In this document: positions 39,799 to 48,380 of the stretch, in pieces
Position numbering within the stretch: the stretch's first letter is position 1
Layout: each line of letters opens with the position of its first letter
Origin: Terrabacter sp040702505
Lineage (GTDB): Bacteria > Actinomycetota > Actinomycetes > Actinomycetales > Dermatophilaceae
Reading direction: 5' to 3'
Assembly (NCBI RefSeq): GCF_040702505.1
Contig: NZ_JBFBLC010000002.1
Location: forward strand, 620,001 to 684,000
DNA: 64,000 bases
The notes under the pieces: generated by a model
The model's database searches: none
What the model saw: the letters and a program-made list of their open reading frames with translations, nothing else
Told to the model about the DNA's origin: nothing
Made by a program: the position numbers and the translations under genes

Positions 39799-40256
39799 CC
39801 GCGCCGGTCCGTGCCGTCCGGCCGGGTACGCGACCCGGCCCCGTCACGCCTGTCGTCGTCCTCGTCGTCGTCCTCGTCGGGGTCGTCGTCCTCGTACTCG
39901 TCGTCGAGGTCGTCGTCGTCCTCGTCGAGGTCCTCGTCGTCCTCGTCGTCGTCCTCGTCGAGGTCGTCGTCGTCCTCGTCGTCGTAGTCCTCCGACTCGA
40001 GGCCGGCGTAGACGCGGTTGTCGGGACCGTCCTCGTCCTCGGGGCCGCCCAGGTCATCGCCGTAGATGGCGAGCGGGGTGGCGACCTCGGTGGCGTCGTA
40101 GAGCGCCTCGTCGTAGTCGTCGAAGGCCTCGGCCAGGTCCTGGGCCGCCGCCAGCACCATGGGGTGGTCGGGGTCGCGGCTCGCGTTCGCGGCCTCGAAG
40201 TGACGCTCGAGGGCGGCGATGAGCTGCTCGAGGGCGGAGCGGGGGTCGACGGTCAT
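39795..40256 (-). CDS. acidic protein with long Asp/Glu tract
   Basis: A 153-residue protein. Residues 1-85 form a predicted helical domain (SALEQLIAALERHFEAANAS ... QDLAEAFDDYDEALYDATEVATPLAIYGDDL). Residues about 88-138 are almost entirely Asp and Glu, and a short basic tail follows. ATG 40256 lies 6 nt after TACGGT (leaderless). The N-terminal domain looks conserved; the tail is a repeat-prone GAC/GAG tract. Function is unknown; acidic tails of this kind often compete for nucleic-acid-binding partners. Confidence 0.75.
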   Translation of the reverse strand: MTVDPRSALEQLIAALERHFEAANASRDPDHPMVLAAAQDLAEAFDDYDEALYDATEVATPLAIYGDDLGGPEDEDGPDNRVYAGLESEDYDDEDDDDLDEDDDEDDEDLDEDDDDLDDEYEDDDPDEDDDEDDDRRDGAGSRTRPDGTDRRG

Positions 40257-40332
40257 GTCTCGACCGTAGTCGACCGGCGGGAGGGTGAGAACCGGATCGC
40301 GGCCCGGCTCGCCGGGAATGCTGCTGCGACAC

Positions 40333-40371
40333 AGAGGTCCCGCCGCGAGTCGTGCTCGCGGCGGGACCTCT
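40333..40371. terminator. hairpin terminator
   Basis: AGAGGTCCCGCCGCGAG and its complement form a perfect 17-bp stem with a 5-nt loop, 57 bp beyond the lipoprotein stop codon. It probably ends the leftward lipoprotein transcript. Confidence 0.75.
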
Positions 40372-40427
40372 GGGTGCGGCTGCTGCCGACAGGGTCAGCC
40401 GACGGGGTCAGCCGGTCCTGCGGTGGC

Positions 40428-41264
40428 TCACATGGGCGCCTTGACGGTGTCGGCCGCCTTGGGGGCGGTGACGTCGATGGGCTCGCCGTACTTGCTCATG
40501 GTCATGTCCGCCTTGACGCCGGAGAGGTCGAAGGTCACCTTGCGCAGGTGGTCCTGCTGGTCGAGCCACACCGTGTAGTCGATGCTCGCGGGCATCGCCG
40601 ACTTGGCGTCGGCGGGCATCTGCGCCTGCATCGCCTTGGTGTCGAGGGTGAGGTCGTACTTCCAGGTCTTGTCGCCGTCGACGGTGTCCTCACCGACGGG
40701 CTTGACGTCCGTGACCGCTGCACCGAACTGGTCGTACATCTTCGTCGGGTCCGCCTGACCGAGCGACTGCATCAGCTGCTTGCCCATGGCGGAGCTGCTG
40801 TCGATGACGGCCCACTTGCCCGCCGGCAGGTTGGGGATGCCCTTCATGTAGACCTTCTTGTCGACGAGCAGCATGTCGATCTTCATCGACTGGCCCATGT
40901 CCATGGTCATCTTCATGGCCGGGTTGCTCGCGTCGACCTTGGTGTCGCCGCTGATCGAGACCTTCTGGCCGGCAGCGTCCATCGTCATGGTCACGTGCGC
41001 GGTGGTCGTGTCCTTGCCGGCGGCCTTCATCGCAGCGACGAAGGAGGCCTTGTCCTGGTAGGGCTGGCCACTGGCCTGCGTGTCGCTCGTCGTCGACGGA
41101 GCGGCCGAGGCCGACGAGCCTGCGGTCGAGGCGGCGGTCGAGCCGGCGGCCGACGTCTGGCCGCTCGTGGGGGCGGGCGACTCGCTCTTGCCGCATGCGG
41201 CGACGCCGAGGACCGCGGGCAGGACGATGGCTGCGGCGGCGACGCGGCGGGTGTTCCACTTCAT
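40428..41264 (-). CDS. LppX/LprG-family lipoprotein
   Basis: A 278-residue exported lipoprotein. The signal sequence ends in the lipobox LGVAAC, then a Ser/Thr/Ala linker of ~45 residues. The domain from about 70 onward (KASFVAAMKAAGKDTTTAHVTMTMDAAGQ ... KVYMKGIPNLPAGKW) matches the LppX_LprAFG lipid-carrier fold. The ATG has a perfect AGGAGGT ribosome site 6 nt upstream. In mycobacteria relatives carry lipids across the periplasm; here that is inferred. Confidence 0.85.
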   Translation of the reverse strand: MKWNTRRVAAAAIVLPAVLGVAACGKSESPAPTSGQTSAAGSTAASTAGSSASAAPSTTSDTQASGQPYQDKASFVAAMKAAGKDTTTAHVTMTMDAAGQKVSISGDTKVDASNPAMKMTMDMGQSMKIDMLLVDKKVYMKGIPNLPAGKWAVIDSSSAMGKQLMQSLGQADPTKMYDQFGAAVTDVKPVGEDTVDGDKTWKYDLTLDTKAMQAQMPADAKSAMPASIDYTVWLDQQDHLRKVTFDLSGVKADMTMSKYGEPIDVTAPKAADTVKAPM

Positions 41265-41497
41265 GAGATGACCTCCTGGGCCGATAACGCCAGGCGGTGC
41301 CGGGCGGTTCCCCTGATCGCCCCGGTGCCGGCCCTGTGCTGCTGGGATGCGAGCTCCCGAGCTTCCTCGGGGGCTCGCCGGGCCGGCGGACGAATGACCC
41401 GAAGACCGTACCGCGGCCCGGGGACGCCCGCCCACGGCATACGGTCTCGGTGCCGTCTCGGTTGGTCACATCGTGGTTGGTGCCAGAATGGAGGGCG

Positions 41498-41683
41498 ATG
41501 ACGGATTACGAGTACCGAGTCCTGACCTTCGACCGGCACACCTCGAAGGCCGAGGCCCGACAGGCGGTGCGCGAGCACGCCGAGTACGGCCGGTGGGAGC
41601 TCTCGCGGACGGTCGTCTACGTCGGCGGCGTCCGTCGCATGTGGCTGCGGCGGCGGATCATGCGGGTGCAGCGCACCGCCTGA
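41498..41683 (+). CDS. DUF5703 family small protein
   Basis: A 61-residue basic protein: MTDYEYRVLTFDRHTSKAEAR, then EYGRWELSRTVVYVGGVRRMWLRR. It fits the DUF5703 pattern, which has no known function. GGAGGGCG directly precedes the ATG. An upstream TTGGTC, 16-bp spacer and CAGAAT resemble a promoter ending close to the start. It converges with the M20 peptidase gene. Confidence 0.8.
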   Translation: MTDYEYRVLTFDRHTSKAEARQAVREHAEYGRWELSRTVVYVGGVRRMWLRRRIMRVQRTA

Positions 41684-41743
41684 CCCCCTCACCCGCCTGA
41701 CCCGCTTGGCCGCCGAAGCCGCCACGGTCACGCCGCACCGCGC

Positions 41744-43087
41744 TCAGCAGGTCCGCAGGAAGTCGCCGAGCACCCGCGCCCCGAACTCCAGGGACGTCAC
41801 GGGGACCCGCTCGTCGATCCCGTGGAACATCGGCGCGAAGTTGAGGTCGGCCGGAAGCCGCAGCGGCGCGAACCCGTAGCCCTGGATGCCGAGCCGGCCC
41901 AGCGCCTTGTTGTCGGTGCCGCCGGAGAGGCAGTACGGCAGCACGACCGCCTCCGGGTCCTCGCGCAGCAGGGCCTGCTTCATCGACTCGACGAGGTCTC
42001 CCGAGAAGGGCGCCTCGAGCGCGACGTCGTGGTGCACGACCTCGACCTCGACGTGCTCGCCGGCCAGCTCCCGGATGGTGTCCATGAGCTGGTCCTCGTG
42101 GCCGGGGAGGAAGCGGCAGTCGACGGCGGCGGTCGCGGTCTGCGGGATGACGTTGTGCTTGTAGCCGGAGTCGAGCATCGTCACGTTCGCCGTGTCACGC
42201 AGCGTGCCACGCACGAACCCCTGTGCGCCCCCGAGCGTCGCGAGCAGCGGCTCGAGGTCGGAGTCGGTCGAGGACAGGCCGGTCATGGTGCCCAGCGTGT
42301 CGAGCAGTTCGCGGACCGAGGCGATGTACTCGCGCGGCCACTCGTGGGCGGCAACGCGACCGATGGCGGCGGCGAGGCGCACGATGGCGTTCTCGTCGTT
42401 GGGCACCGACCCGTGGCCGGCACGGCCGTGCGCCCGCAGCCGAAGCCAGGCGATGCCCTTCTCGGCCGTCTGGAGCAGGTACGCGCGCTGCTGGCCCTGC
42501 GGTGTCGGCACCGTGACGCTGTAGCCGCCGACCTCGCTGATCGCCTCGGTCACGCCCTCGAACCACTGCGGCTGGTGGTCGACGAGCCAGTGGCTGCCGA
42601 GCCTGCCGCCGGCCTCCTCGTCGGCGAAGAACACGAAGGTCGTGTTGCGCGCGGGCTTGGTCCCGGTGCGCGCGAAGTGGCGGATGTTCGCGAGGATCAT
42701 CGCGTCCATGTCCTTCATGTCGACGGCGCCGCGGCCCCAGATGCAGCCGTCGCGCTCCTCGGCGGCGAACGGGTCGACCTGCCAGTCGGCCGCGTCGGCG
42801 GGCACGACGTCGAGATGACCATGGACAGCCAGGCCCGGACGGGACGGGTCCTCACCCTCGAGCCGGACGACGACGGTGGCCCGACCGGGCTCGCTCTCGA
42901 GGAGCGTGCCCTCGAGCCCGACCTCGGCGAGCTCGCCCATGACGTACTCGGCCGCCTTCCGCTCCCCCGGCCCCGAGCCGTCGCCGTAGTTGGAGGAGTC
43001 GACGCGGATGAGCTCGGCGCAGATGCGCGCGACCTCCTCCTCCGGGGCGGTTGCGGACTGGGCGGTGCGGGCGGGGTCCTGGCTCAT
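41744..43087 (-). CDS. M20-family metallopeptidase
   Basis: A 447-residue di-zinc aminoacylase/dipeptidase-type enzyme. The metal ligands are in VHGHLDVVPAD and GRGAVDMKDM; the catalytic Glu pair is in FVFFADEEAGG. HGRAGHGSVP is the dimerisation-domain His motif and LSGGTDNKAL is near the C-terminal ligand. ATG 43087 lies 7 nt after TACGCT (leaderless), which decides against the longer open frame. The peptide or acyl-amino-acid substrate is unknown. Confidence 0.92.
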   Translation of the reverse strand: MSQDPARTAQSATAPEEEVARICAELIRVDSSNYGDGSGPGERKAAEYVMGELAEVGLEGTLLESEPGRATVVVRLEGEDPSRPGLAVHGHLDVVPADAADWQVDPFAAEERDGCIWGRGAVDMKDMDAMILANIRHFARTGTKPARNTTFVFFADEEAGGRLGSHWLVDHQPQWFEGVTEAISEVGGYSVTVPTPQGQQRAYLLQTAEKGIAWLRLRAHGRAGHGSVPNDENAIVRLAAAIGRVAAHEWPREYIASVRELLDTLGTMTGLSSTDSDLEPLLATLGGAQGFVRGTLRDTANVTMLDSGYKHNVIPQTATAAVDCRFLPGHEDQLMDTIRELAGEHVEVEVVHHDVALEAPFSGDLVESMKQALLREDPEAVVLPYCLSGGTDNKALGRLGIQGYGFAPLRLPADLNFAPMFHGIDERVPVTSLEFGARVLGDFLRTC

Positions 43088-43166
43088 GCCGGCCAGCGTA
43101 TGCCGGGGCCCGCGCACCCGCTGCTCGTGCCCTTCGCGGCCCGCCCGGCAAGGGCGCCGGGGCCGT

Positions 43167-43196
43167 TTGGCCTTTTGGCAAGGCCACGTGTAACGT
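43167..43196 (+). promoter_or_regulatory. probable promoter of tRNA-Leu
   Basis: TTGGCC, an 18-bp spacer and TAACGT match -35/-10 elements and lie 45 bp upstream of the tRNA 5' end, in an otherwise gene-free gap. Confidence 0.5.
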
Positions 43197-43241
43197 TTCG
43201 CCTCGCCGCAAGGGAATCCCACGAGCCCCTTGCATCACCTT

Positions 43242-43328
43242 GTCGGGGTGGCGGAATGGCAGACGCGCTAGCTTGAGGTGCTAGTGCCCTTAACGGGCGT
43301 GGGGGTTCAAGTCCCCCCCTCGACACCA
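43242..43328 (+). tRNA. tRNA-Leu (anticodon GAG)
   Basis: A class-II tRNA with long variable arm. The 7-bp acceptor stem GTCGGGG pairs with CCTCGAC (one G-U). The anticodon stem is CTAGC/GCTAG with loop TTGAGGT, giving anticodon GAG, which reads CUC and CUU. The variable arm (GTGCCCTTAACGGGCGT) and T arm GGGGGTTCAAGTCCCCC are intact, and the 3' CCA is encoded. Confidence 0.95.
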
Positions 43329-43331
43329 GCA

Positions 43332-43377
43332 GGAAGAGGGCGAGGGCCCCGGGAGACCGGGGCCCTCGCCCTCTTCC
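43332..43377 (+). terminator. tRNA-Leu terminator hairpin
   Basis: A perfect 21-bp stem with a GAGA tetraloop starts 4 bp after the tRNA CCA end. It begins GGAAGAGGGCGAGGGCCCCG. It lies between the tRNA and the convergent GH3 gene, so it can serve both. Confidence 0.85.
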
Positions 43378-43402
43378 GTGCACCGCCGGGCGGAGCGGCA
43401 GC

Positions 43403-44863
43403 TCAGAGCTGGGTCACGAGGTAGCGCTGGAGGCCGGCGACGGTGCGGGCGTTCCAGGTGCTCACTCCGTCGCGGTAGAGGCCCAGGTAGTCCTGGAGCG
43501 CAGCAGCGGATCGGGCGCCCCAGGAGCCGGTGACGGGCGCACCGGTGCGAGTCTGCAGCGCCCTGACGGTGGCGGTGTCGAAGACACCGGTCTGGGCGAC
43601 GCCGAGCCAGCGCTGCAGAGCCGTCTTCGTCCGGACGTCCAGGGAACCGGTCACGGGCAGGCGTGGCGCGAGGAGGCCGTACTCCGCCTTGACGGTGAGC
43701 ACCCGCATCACGGCCGCCTGCACCCGGGAGCGGAAGGCACTGTCCGACGCCGCACGGGACGTCACGGCGGCCACCATGGCCGGGATGCCGGGCGCGTTGC
43801 CGGTCAGCACCATGTCTCCCCCGGCATTGATGAAGTTGACCGCCCGGGCGCCGGGCGACCAGGCCGCCACCTGCCTGGCGGCCCCGAGGTCGTCGCTGAT
43901 GACGACTCCGGTGAACCCGAGGTCGTGCCTGATCATGCCGCCGATGACGGTGGAGGAGAAGACGGCCGGGTGGCTGCGGTCGATCCGCGAGTAGTAGGCC
44001 GAGGAGACCATGAGGAAGCGGGCGCCGGCCGTGACGGCGGCCTTGAACGGCACGAGGTCTGCGGACGTGCGAGTGGTGACCGTGTCGGTGACCCCCGCAG
44101 TCGTGTCGGTGTTGCCCGTGACGCGTCCGAGGCCCGGGAAGTGCTTGGGGGTCATGGCGAGGCCGGAGGCCTGCATGCCCCTGAGGAAGGCCGTGCCCTT
44201 GTCGGCGACGGCCGCCGGGGTGTAGCCGAACTCGCGCTGGTAGAAGCCGATGGGCCTGTTCGACGCGGCGAAGCCCTTGGCGACCGTGTCCATGACCGGG
44301 GCGAGGTCGACGTTGACCCCCGACCGCAGCACCTGAGTGCCCCAGGTCCTGGCGGATGCGGTGAGGGTCGGGTCCGCCCACGTGCCCTGGGTGAGGGCGG
44401 TCGGCATGCGCGAGAAGCCGGGTCCCTGCAGCACCTGGACCTGACCGCCCTCCTGGTCGGCCGAGACGAACAGCGGCACACCGGCCGTCGCGGCGGTCGT
44501 CGTCAAGGTCTGCGCCCGCCCGGTCAGGTAGCGCACGTCCGCGGCCCCCGTGGTCGCGCGTCCCATCAGGATCAGGTTGCCGACGTGGTAGCGGGTGATA
44601 GCGGTCGCCGTCGCGGTGCCGACACCGGTGGCGGATCCTCCGACCATGAAGAGCTGCCCGATCCGTTGCGCGGAGGACATGCGGTTGTAGACGGCCTGTG
44701 CCTGCGCTGACGGTGTGAGGGTGGCTGCCGCCGGAACCGTCTCCGGACGAGCCGTCACGCCGGACGCGACCGGTGGGGCGAGCGCGCCGGCGGCTGCCGC
44801 GGTGAGGACCGGGAACAGGCAGGCGGTGACGAGTGAACGGGTGCGACGGGGCAACAGGACCAC
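43403..44863 (-). CDS. secreted glycoside hydrolase family 3 with peptidoglycan-binding repeats
   Basis: About 486 residues. A signal sequence (TRSLVTACLFPVLTAAAAGALA) is followed by a GH3 beta-N-acetylglucosaminidase domain (about 70-390). It has KHFPGLGRVTGNTD, and VVISDDLGAAR holds the nucleophile Asp. The C-terminal ~90 residues are peptidoglycan-binding-like repeats (LPVTGSLDVRTKTALQRWLG, then ADDITIONAL units APVTGSWGARSAAALQDYLG and NARTVAGLQRYL). GTG 44863 was chosen because it sits just before the signal peptide; no ribosome site is clear. A cell-wall turnover role is inferred. Confidence 0.82.
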   Translation of the reverse strand: MVLLPRRTRSLVTACLFPVLTAAAAGALAPPVASGVTARPETVPAAATLTPSAQAQAVYNRMSSAQRIGQLFMVGGSATGVGTATATAITRYHVGNLILMGRATTGAADVRYLTGRAQTLTTTAATAGVPLFVSADQEGGQVQVLQGPGFSRMPTALTQGTWADPTLTASARTWGTQVLRSGVNVDLAPVMDTVAKGFAASNRPIGFYQREFGYTPAAVADKGTAFLRGMQASGLAMTPKHFPGLGRVTGNTDTTAGVTDTVTTRTSADLVPFKAAVTAGARFLMVSSAYYSRIDRSHPAVFSSTVIGGMIRHDLGFTGVVISDDLGAARQVAAWSPGARAVNFINAGGDMVLTGNAPGIPAMVAAVTSRAASDSAFRSRVQAAVMRVLTVKAEYGLLAPRLPVTGSLDVRTKTALQRWLGVAQTGVFDTATVRALQTRTGAPVTGSWGARSAAALQDYLGLYRDGVSTWNARTVAGLQRYLVTQL

Positions 44864-45070
44864 CTGGTGTCGTGGCGGATTGGACCGATTCGTCCGGTCC
44901 GGGTCGTCGGAGTGTAGGAGGAAGGCGACCGCTGCCGAGGTGGAATCGGCAGATCGTGCCGCCCCTCCCTCCGGGCCGGCGCCGCCCTCCAGGGGCGCAA
45001 GACGGCCGGCGGCCGTCTTCTGGCTGAACGGGCTCTGGCTGCCACTGCCCGGGCGCCGTACCCTTCGAGC

Positions 45071-45613
45071 GTGAGCGACGAGAACCTGCCCGGGCTGGTG
45101 GACGACCTGTACGACGTCGTCGGGCTGCTGCGTCGCCGCTCGCGGCGCCTCGTCGGGGCGCCGCTTCCCGAGCTCGCCCTCTCCGGAGCCCAGCTCGAGC
45201 TGCTGAGAGCCGTGCGCCGCAACCCCGGCATCACGGTCGCCGAGGCGGCGCGCATGCTCGGCCTCGCGCCCAACACCGTGTCGACCCTCGTCGGGCAGCT
45301 GCTGGCCGTGGACGCGCTCGTCCGCACCCGCGACCTGAGCGACCGCCGGCTCGCACGCCTCGACCTGACGCCGTCGGCCAGGGAAGGTCTCGAGCAGTGG
45401 CGCGACCGGCGCTCGCAGGCGACGGCGGCAGTCCTCGCCCAGCTGCCCGACGAGGAGCGCCGGCGCCTGGCGGAGGCGCTGCCCACCATCGCCCGCGTCG
45501 CCGCGGGCATCCCCGATGCGCCCGACCCGGTCGAGAGCGCGCCGACCATCCCCCTGGGCGCTCAGGCGGACACGCGTCCCGAGACCAGCAGACAGCCTGT
45601 TCTGGACGGATAG
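45071..45613 (+). CDS. MarR-family transcriptional regulator
   Basis: A 180-residue winged helix-turn-helix regulator: LALSGAQLELLRAVRRNPGITVAEAARMLGLAPNTV in outline is the DNA-binding part, and LVRTRDLSDRRLARLDLTPSA is the wing. The C-terminus has a ~30-residue extension. GTG 45071 is 6 nt after TACCCT (leaderless). It precedes an MFS transporter on the same strand by 83 bp, so it may regulate it, although that gene has its own promoter-like element. Confidence 0.87.
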   Translation: MSDENLPGLVDDLYDVVGLLRRRSRRLVGAPLPELALSGAQLELLRAVRRNPGITVAEAARMLGLAPNTVSTLVGQLLAVDALVRTRDLSDRRLARLDLTPSAREGLEQWRDRRSQATAAVLAQLPDEERRRLAEALPTIARVAAGIPDAPDPVESAPTIPLGAQADTRPETSRQPVLDG

Positions 45614-45696
45614 CCGGAGCCGCTGCCGTCGGCCTGCGCCGTGCACTGGGTGGGGTTGACCCCGTCCGTGGGTGACGTGACCGTACGCTGTGCCGC

Positions 45697-46965
45697 GTGA
45701 CCTTCCTGCGGGCCCTGCTCACCCTGCTCAGGGGGCATGGGTTCCGGCGGCTCTTCGCCAGTCGCATGACGTCGTCGTTCGCCGACGGCCTCTTCCAGGT
45801 GGCGCTCGCCAGCCACGTGCTCTTCAACCCCGAGCAGGGTGCGGACGCCCGCGCCATCGCCATCGCGTTCGCGATCGTCCTGCTCCCCTACAGCGTGCTC
45901 GGGCCCTTCGTGGGTGTCCTGCTCGACCGGTGGCCACGGCGGCGGGTGCTGGTCGTCAGCCAGCTGATCCGTGTCGCGGCGATGCTCGCGGTCGCCGCCC
46001 TGGTGACCGGGGCCGACTCGCCGCCCGCCTTCTACGGCCTCGTGCTGCTCGTCTTCTCCGTCAACCGCTTCATCCTCGCCGGCCTGTCGTCCGCCATGCC
46101 ACACGTCGTCGAGCGCGAGGAACTGGTGAGCGCCAACTCCGTCGCCCCCACGTGCGGTTCGGTGGCCTACCTGCTGGGTGGAGCCGTCGGCACCGGTGTC
46201 CGGGCCCTCGGGGGCAGCGACGTGACCGACGTGCTCCTGGCCGCCGCGGGCGTCGCGGTGGCCGCGTGGGCGGCCGCGCGACTGCCCTTCGTCGGTCCGG
46301 ACGACACGGGTCGCGGGCCGTCCATGGGCCAGATCGCCCGGTCCGTCGTCAGCGGCCTCGTCGAGGCCGCCCGCACGCTGCCTCGCCGCGCTCGACTGCT
46401 CCTGCTGCTCGTGTTCGTGACACGGATCCCCTTCGGCTTCCTGCTGCTCCAGAGCCTGCTGCTCTTCCGCGGCCCCTTCGAGGACGGTCACGGACCTCTC
46501 GGCTTCGGCGTCGCCGCCGCCGCGTCCGCAGTCGGGTTCGTGGCCGCCGCGGTCGTGACGCCGTGGCTCGCCCCGCGACTGGGCGCCGTGCCGTATGCCG
46601 CCCGCATGCTCGCGCTCGGCGCCCTGGTCTGTGCCGTGCTCGGCCCGTTCCTGCACCCGTGGACGATCGTCGCCGTGGGGCTCGCCGTCTCGTTCACCTC
46701 CCAGTGCGTCAAGATCACCGTCGACTCGCTCATGCAGGCGCACGTGCCCGACCACCTGCTGGGTCGCGCGTTCTCCGCGTACGACGTCGTCTACAACGCC
46801 GGCATGGTGGCGGCGGCCGCGCTCGGCGCCGTCGTGCTGCCGGCCACCGGGCTGGCGTGGTGGCCGCTCGTGGCCTTCGCCTGCCTCTACGGCGCCACCG
46901 CCATGGCGCTCGGCGGACTGTGGCAGCGGGCCACCACGGCCGACCTCGAGCGGCCACTAGGCTGA
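45697..46965 (+). CDS. MFS transporter
   Basis: A 422-residue major-facilitator protein with about twelve helices. The motif between helices 2 and 3 reads GVLLDRWPRRRVLVVSQLIR, typical of drug/solute exporters of the MFS_3 (enterobactin-exporter-like) branch. GTG 45697 follows TACGCT by 7 nt (leaderless). A MarR regulator precedes it and the HipA-like operon follows after 4 bp. The substrate is unknown. Confidence 0.87.
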   Translation: MTFLRALLTLLRGHGFRRLFASRMTSSFADGLFQVALASHVLFNPEQGADARAIAIAFAIVLLPYSVLGPFVGVLLDRWPRRRVLVVSQLIRVAAMLAVAALVTGADSPPAFYGLVLLVFSVNRFILAGLSSAMPHVVEREELVSANSVAPTCGSVAYLLGGAVGTGVRALGGSDVTDVLLAAAGVAVAAWAAARLPFVGPDDTGRGPSMGQIARSVVSGLVEAARTLPRRARLLLLLVFVTRIPFGFLLLQSLLLFRGPFEDGHGPLGFGVAAAASAVGFVAAAVVTPWLAPRLGAVPYAARMLALGALVCAVLGPFLHPWTIVAVGLAVSFTSQCVKITVDSLMQAHVPDHLLGRAFSAYDVVYNAGMVAAAALGAVVLPATGLAWWPLVAFACLYGATAMALGGLWQRATTADLERPLG

Positions 46966-46969
46966 CGCG

Positions 46970-47740
46970 GTGCTTCCCGAGCTGACCGCCACCCGCTACG
47001 TGACGCCGCTCAAGGAGGGCGGCTCGCTGCCCGGGATCGTCGAGGCCGACGACGACGGCACCTACGTCCTGAAGTTCCGCGGCGCAGGCCAGGGACTGAA
47101 GGTCCTAGTGGCCGAGGTCCTCGTCGCCGGCATCGCCCGCCTGCTCGAGATCCCGGTCCCCGACCTGGCCGTCGTGCGCCTCGACCCGCGCATCGCCCGG
47201 TACGAGGCCGACGAGGAGGTCCAGGACCTGCTCACGGCCTCGTTGGGCACCAATCTGGGCGTCGACTTCCTCCCGGGCTCCCTCGGCTACGACGGCTCGC
47301 GGCCGCCGGACGCCGACCTGGCCGAGCGGATCATCTGGCTCGACGCCCTGACGGCCAACGTCGACCGCACGTGGTCGAACCCCAACCTGCTGGTCTGGCA
47401 CGGACGCACGTGGGCCATCGACCACGGCGCCGCCCTCTACTTCCACCACTCCTGGCCGAGTCGGCCGCCGGCCCCCGAGCGCTTCGCCGCCCAGCCCTTC
47501 GACGCCAGCCGGCACGTCCTGCGTGACGTGGCCGGCGACGTCGCCCGCCGCCACGACGAGCTCGCCGCCCGGCTCACGCCCGAGGCGATCGACGCCGTGG
47601 TCGCCGAGGTGCCCGAGGAGTGGATCGAGCCCACCCCGGACCTCGCCGACGCGCCTGCGGTGCGAGCGGCATACGCCCTCATGCTGCAGGCCCGCCTGGA
47701 CGGTCCGCTCACGTGGGTGCCGACGGGAGCGGCGGCGTGA
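46970..47740 (+). CDS. HipA-like kinase
   Basis: A 256-residue HipA-family-type kinase lacking the N-terminal HipA cap. GTYVLKFRGAGQGLKVLVAEV holds the ATP-binding Lys. The catalytic loop is LDALTANVDRTWSNPNLLVW (Asn, Asp-Arg, Asn), and AIDHGAALYF gives the metal Asp. GTG 46970 is 6 nt after TAGGCT, itself inside the end of the MFS gene. Its stop overlaps the DUF3037 start (GTGA). HipA phosphorylates a tRNA synthetase in toxin systems; the target here is unknown, and no HipB-like antitoxin is present. Confidence 0.82.
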   Translation: MLPELTATRYVTPLKEGGSLPGIVEADDDGTYVLKFRGAGQGLKVLVAEVLVAGIARLLEIPVPDLAVVRLDPRIARYEADEEVQDLLTASLGTNLGVDFLPGSLGYDGSRPPDADLAERIIWLDALTANVDRTWSNPNLLVWHGRTWAIDHGAALYFHHSWPSRPPAPERFAAQPFDASRHVLRDVAGDVARRHDELAARLTPEAIDAVVAEVPEEWIEPTPDLADAPAVRAAYALMLQARLDGPLTWVPTGAAA

Positions 47741-48120
47741 ACGCGTACCAGTACGTCCTGCTCCGACTGGTCCCGCGCGTCGACCGTGAGGAGTTCATCA
47801 ACGTCGGCGTCGTCCTCTACTCCCAGGACGCCGGCTTCCTCGACGCGGCATGGGACCTCGACGAGCGCCGCGCGCTGGCCCTGGCACCCGCGTGCGACCT
47901 CGACGGCGTGCGGTCGATGCTCGAGCGCGTCCGCGCCGTGTGCCGCGGCGAGACCGGGCGGGGGCTGCCGACCCTCGACAAGCCCGGCCAGCGCTTCGGC
48001 TGGATCATCGCCCCGCGCTCGACCGTGCTGCAGCCCGGGCCGGTGCACGGGGGCCTCTGCGAGGACCCGGCTGCGGAGCTCGAGCGCCTGCTCGACCGGC
48101 TCGTGCGCCGGCCACGATGA
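47737..48120 (+). CDS. DUF3037 family protein
   Basis: A 127-residue protein: NAYQYVLLRLVPRVDREEFINVGVVLYS at the N-terminus and GWIIAPRSTVLQPGPVHGG later are the DUF3037 hallmarks. GTG overlaps the kinase stop and its own stop overlaps the next gene (ATGA), so the three proteins are made together. The HipA-like kinase/DUF3037 pairing is recurrent in bacteria as far as I know. Function is unknown. Confidence 0.84.
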   Translation: MNAYQYVLLRLVPRVDREEFINVGVVLYSQDAGFLDAAWDLDERRALALAPACDLDGVRSMLERVRAVCRGETGRGLPTLDKPGQRFGWIIAPRSTVLQPGPVHGGLCEDPAAELERLLDRLVRRPR

Positions 48121-48305
48121 AGACGCCCGAGCACGACGGCCGCCGCATGTTCGTCGAGCTGGGTGCCGCGGACAGTCGAGCCGCTCGCGGCGAGCTGGAG
48201 CACGTGGTCCTCGTGGGCGAGATCCGCCACGAGAGCGTCTTCTACTTCCATCCCCTCGCGCGGCGCGTGCCCAGGGTCCAGGACTGGCTCGCTCTCGTCT
48301 CCTGA
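48117..48305 (+). CDS. 62-residue protein, third gene of the HipA-like/DUF3037 operon
   Basis: A short protein (MKTPEHDGRRMFVELGAADS ... HVVLVGEIRHESVFYFHPLARRVPRVQDWLALVS) whose ATG overlaps the DUF3037 stop by four bases. Composition and codon use look coding. I do not recognise a family. The overlap suggests it acts with the two upstream proteins. Confidence 0.6.
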   Translation: MKTPEHDGRRMFVELGAADSRAARGELEHVVLVGEIRHESVFYFHPLARRVPRVQDWLALVS

Positions 48306-48380
48306 CTCGCCGCGGGACCGGGGGTCGTTGCGCGCTCTGTCACCCACCGCCCGGTTCCGCGCCTGTGCCGGCTGGACACG

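Noticed and set aside
39840..40010. Tandem repeat of TCCTCG/TCGTCG as a separate repeat element
   Set aside because: It is the coding sequence of the Asp/Glu tract of the acidic protein.
46970..47740. Complete HipBA toxin-antitoxin system
   Set aside because: There is no helix-turn-helix HipB-like gene before or after the kinase, so I describe only a HipA-like kinase.
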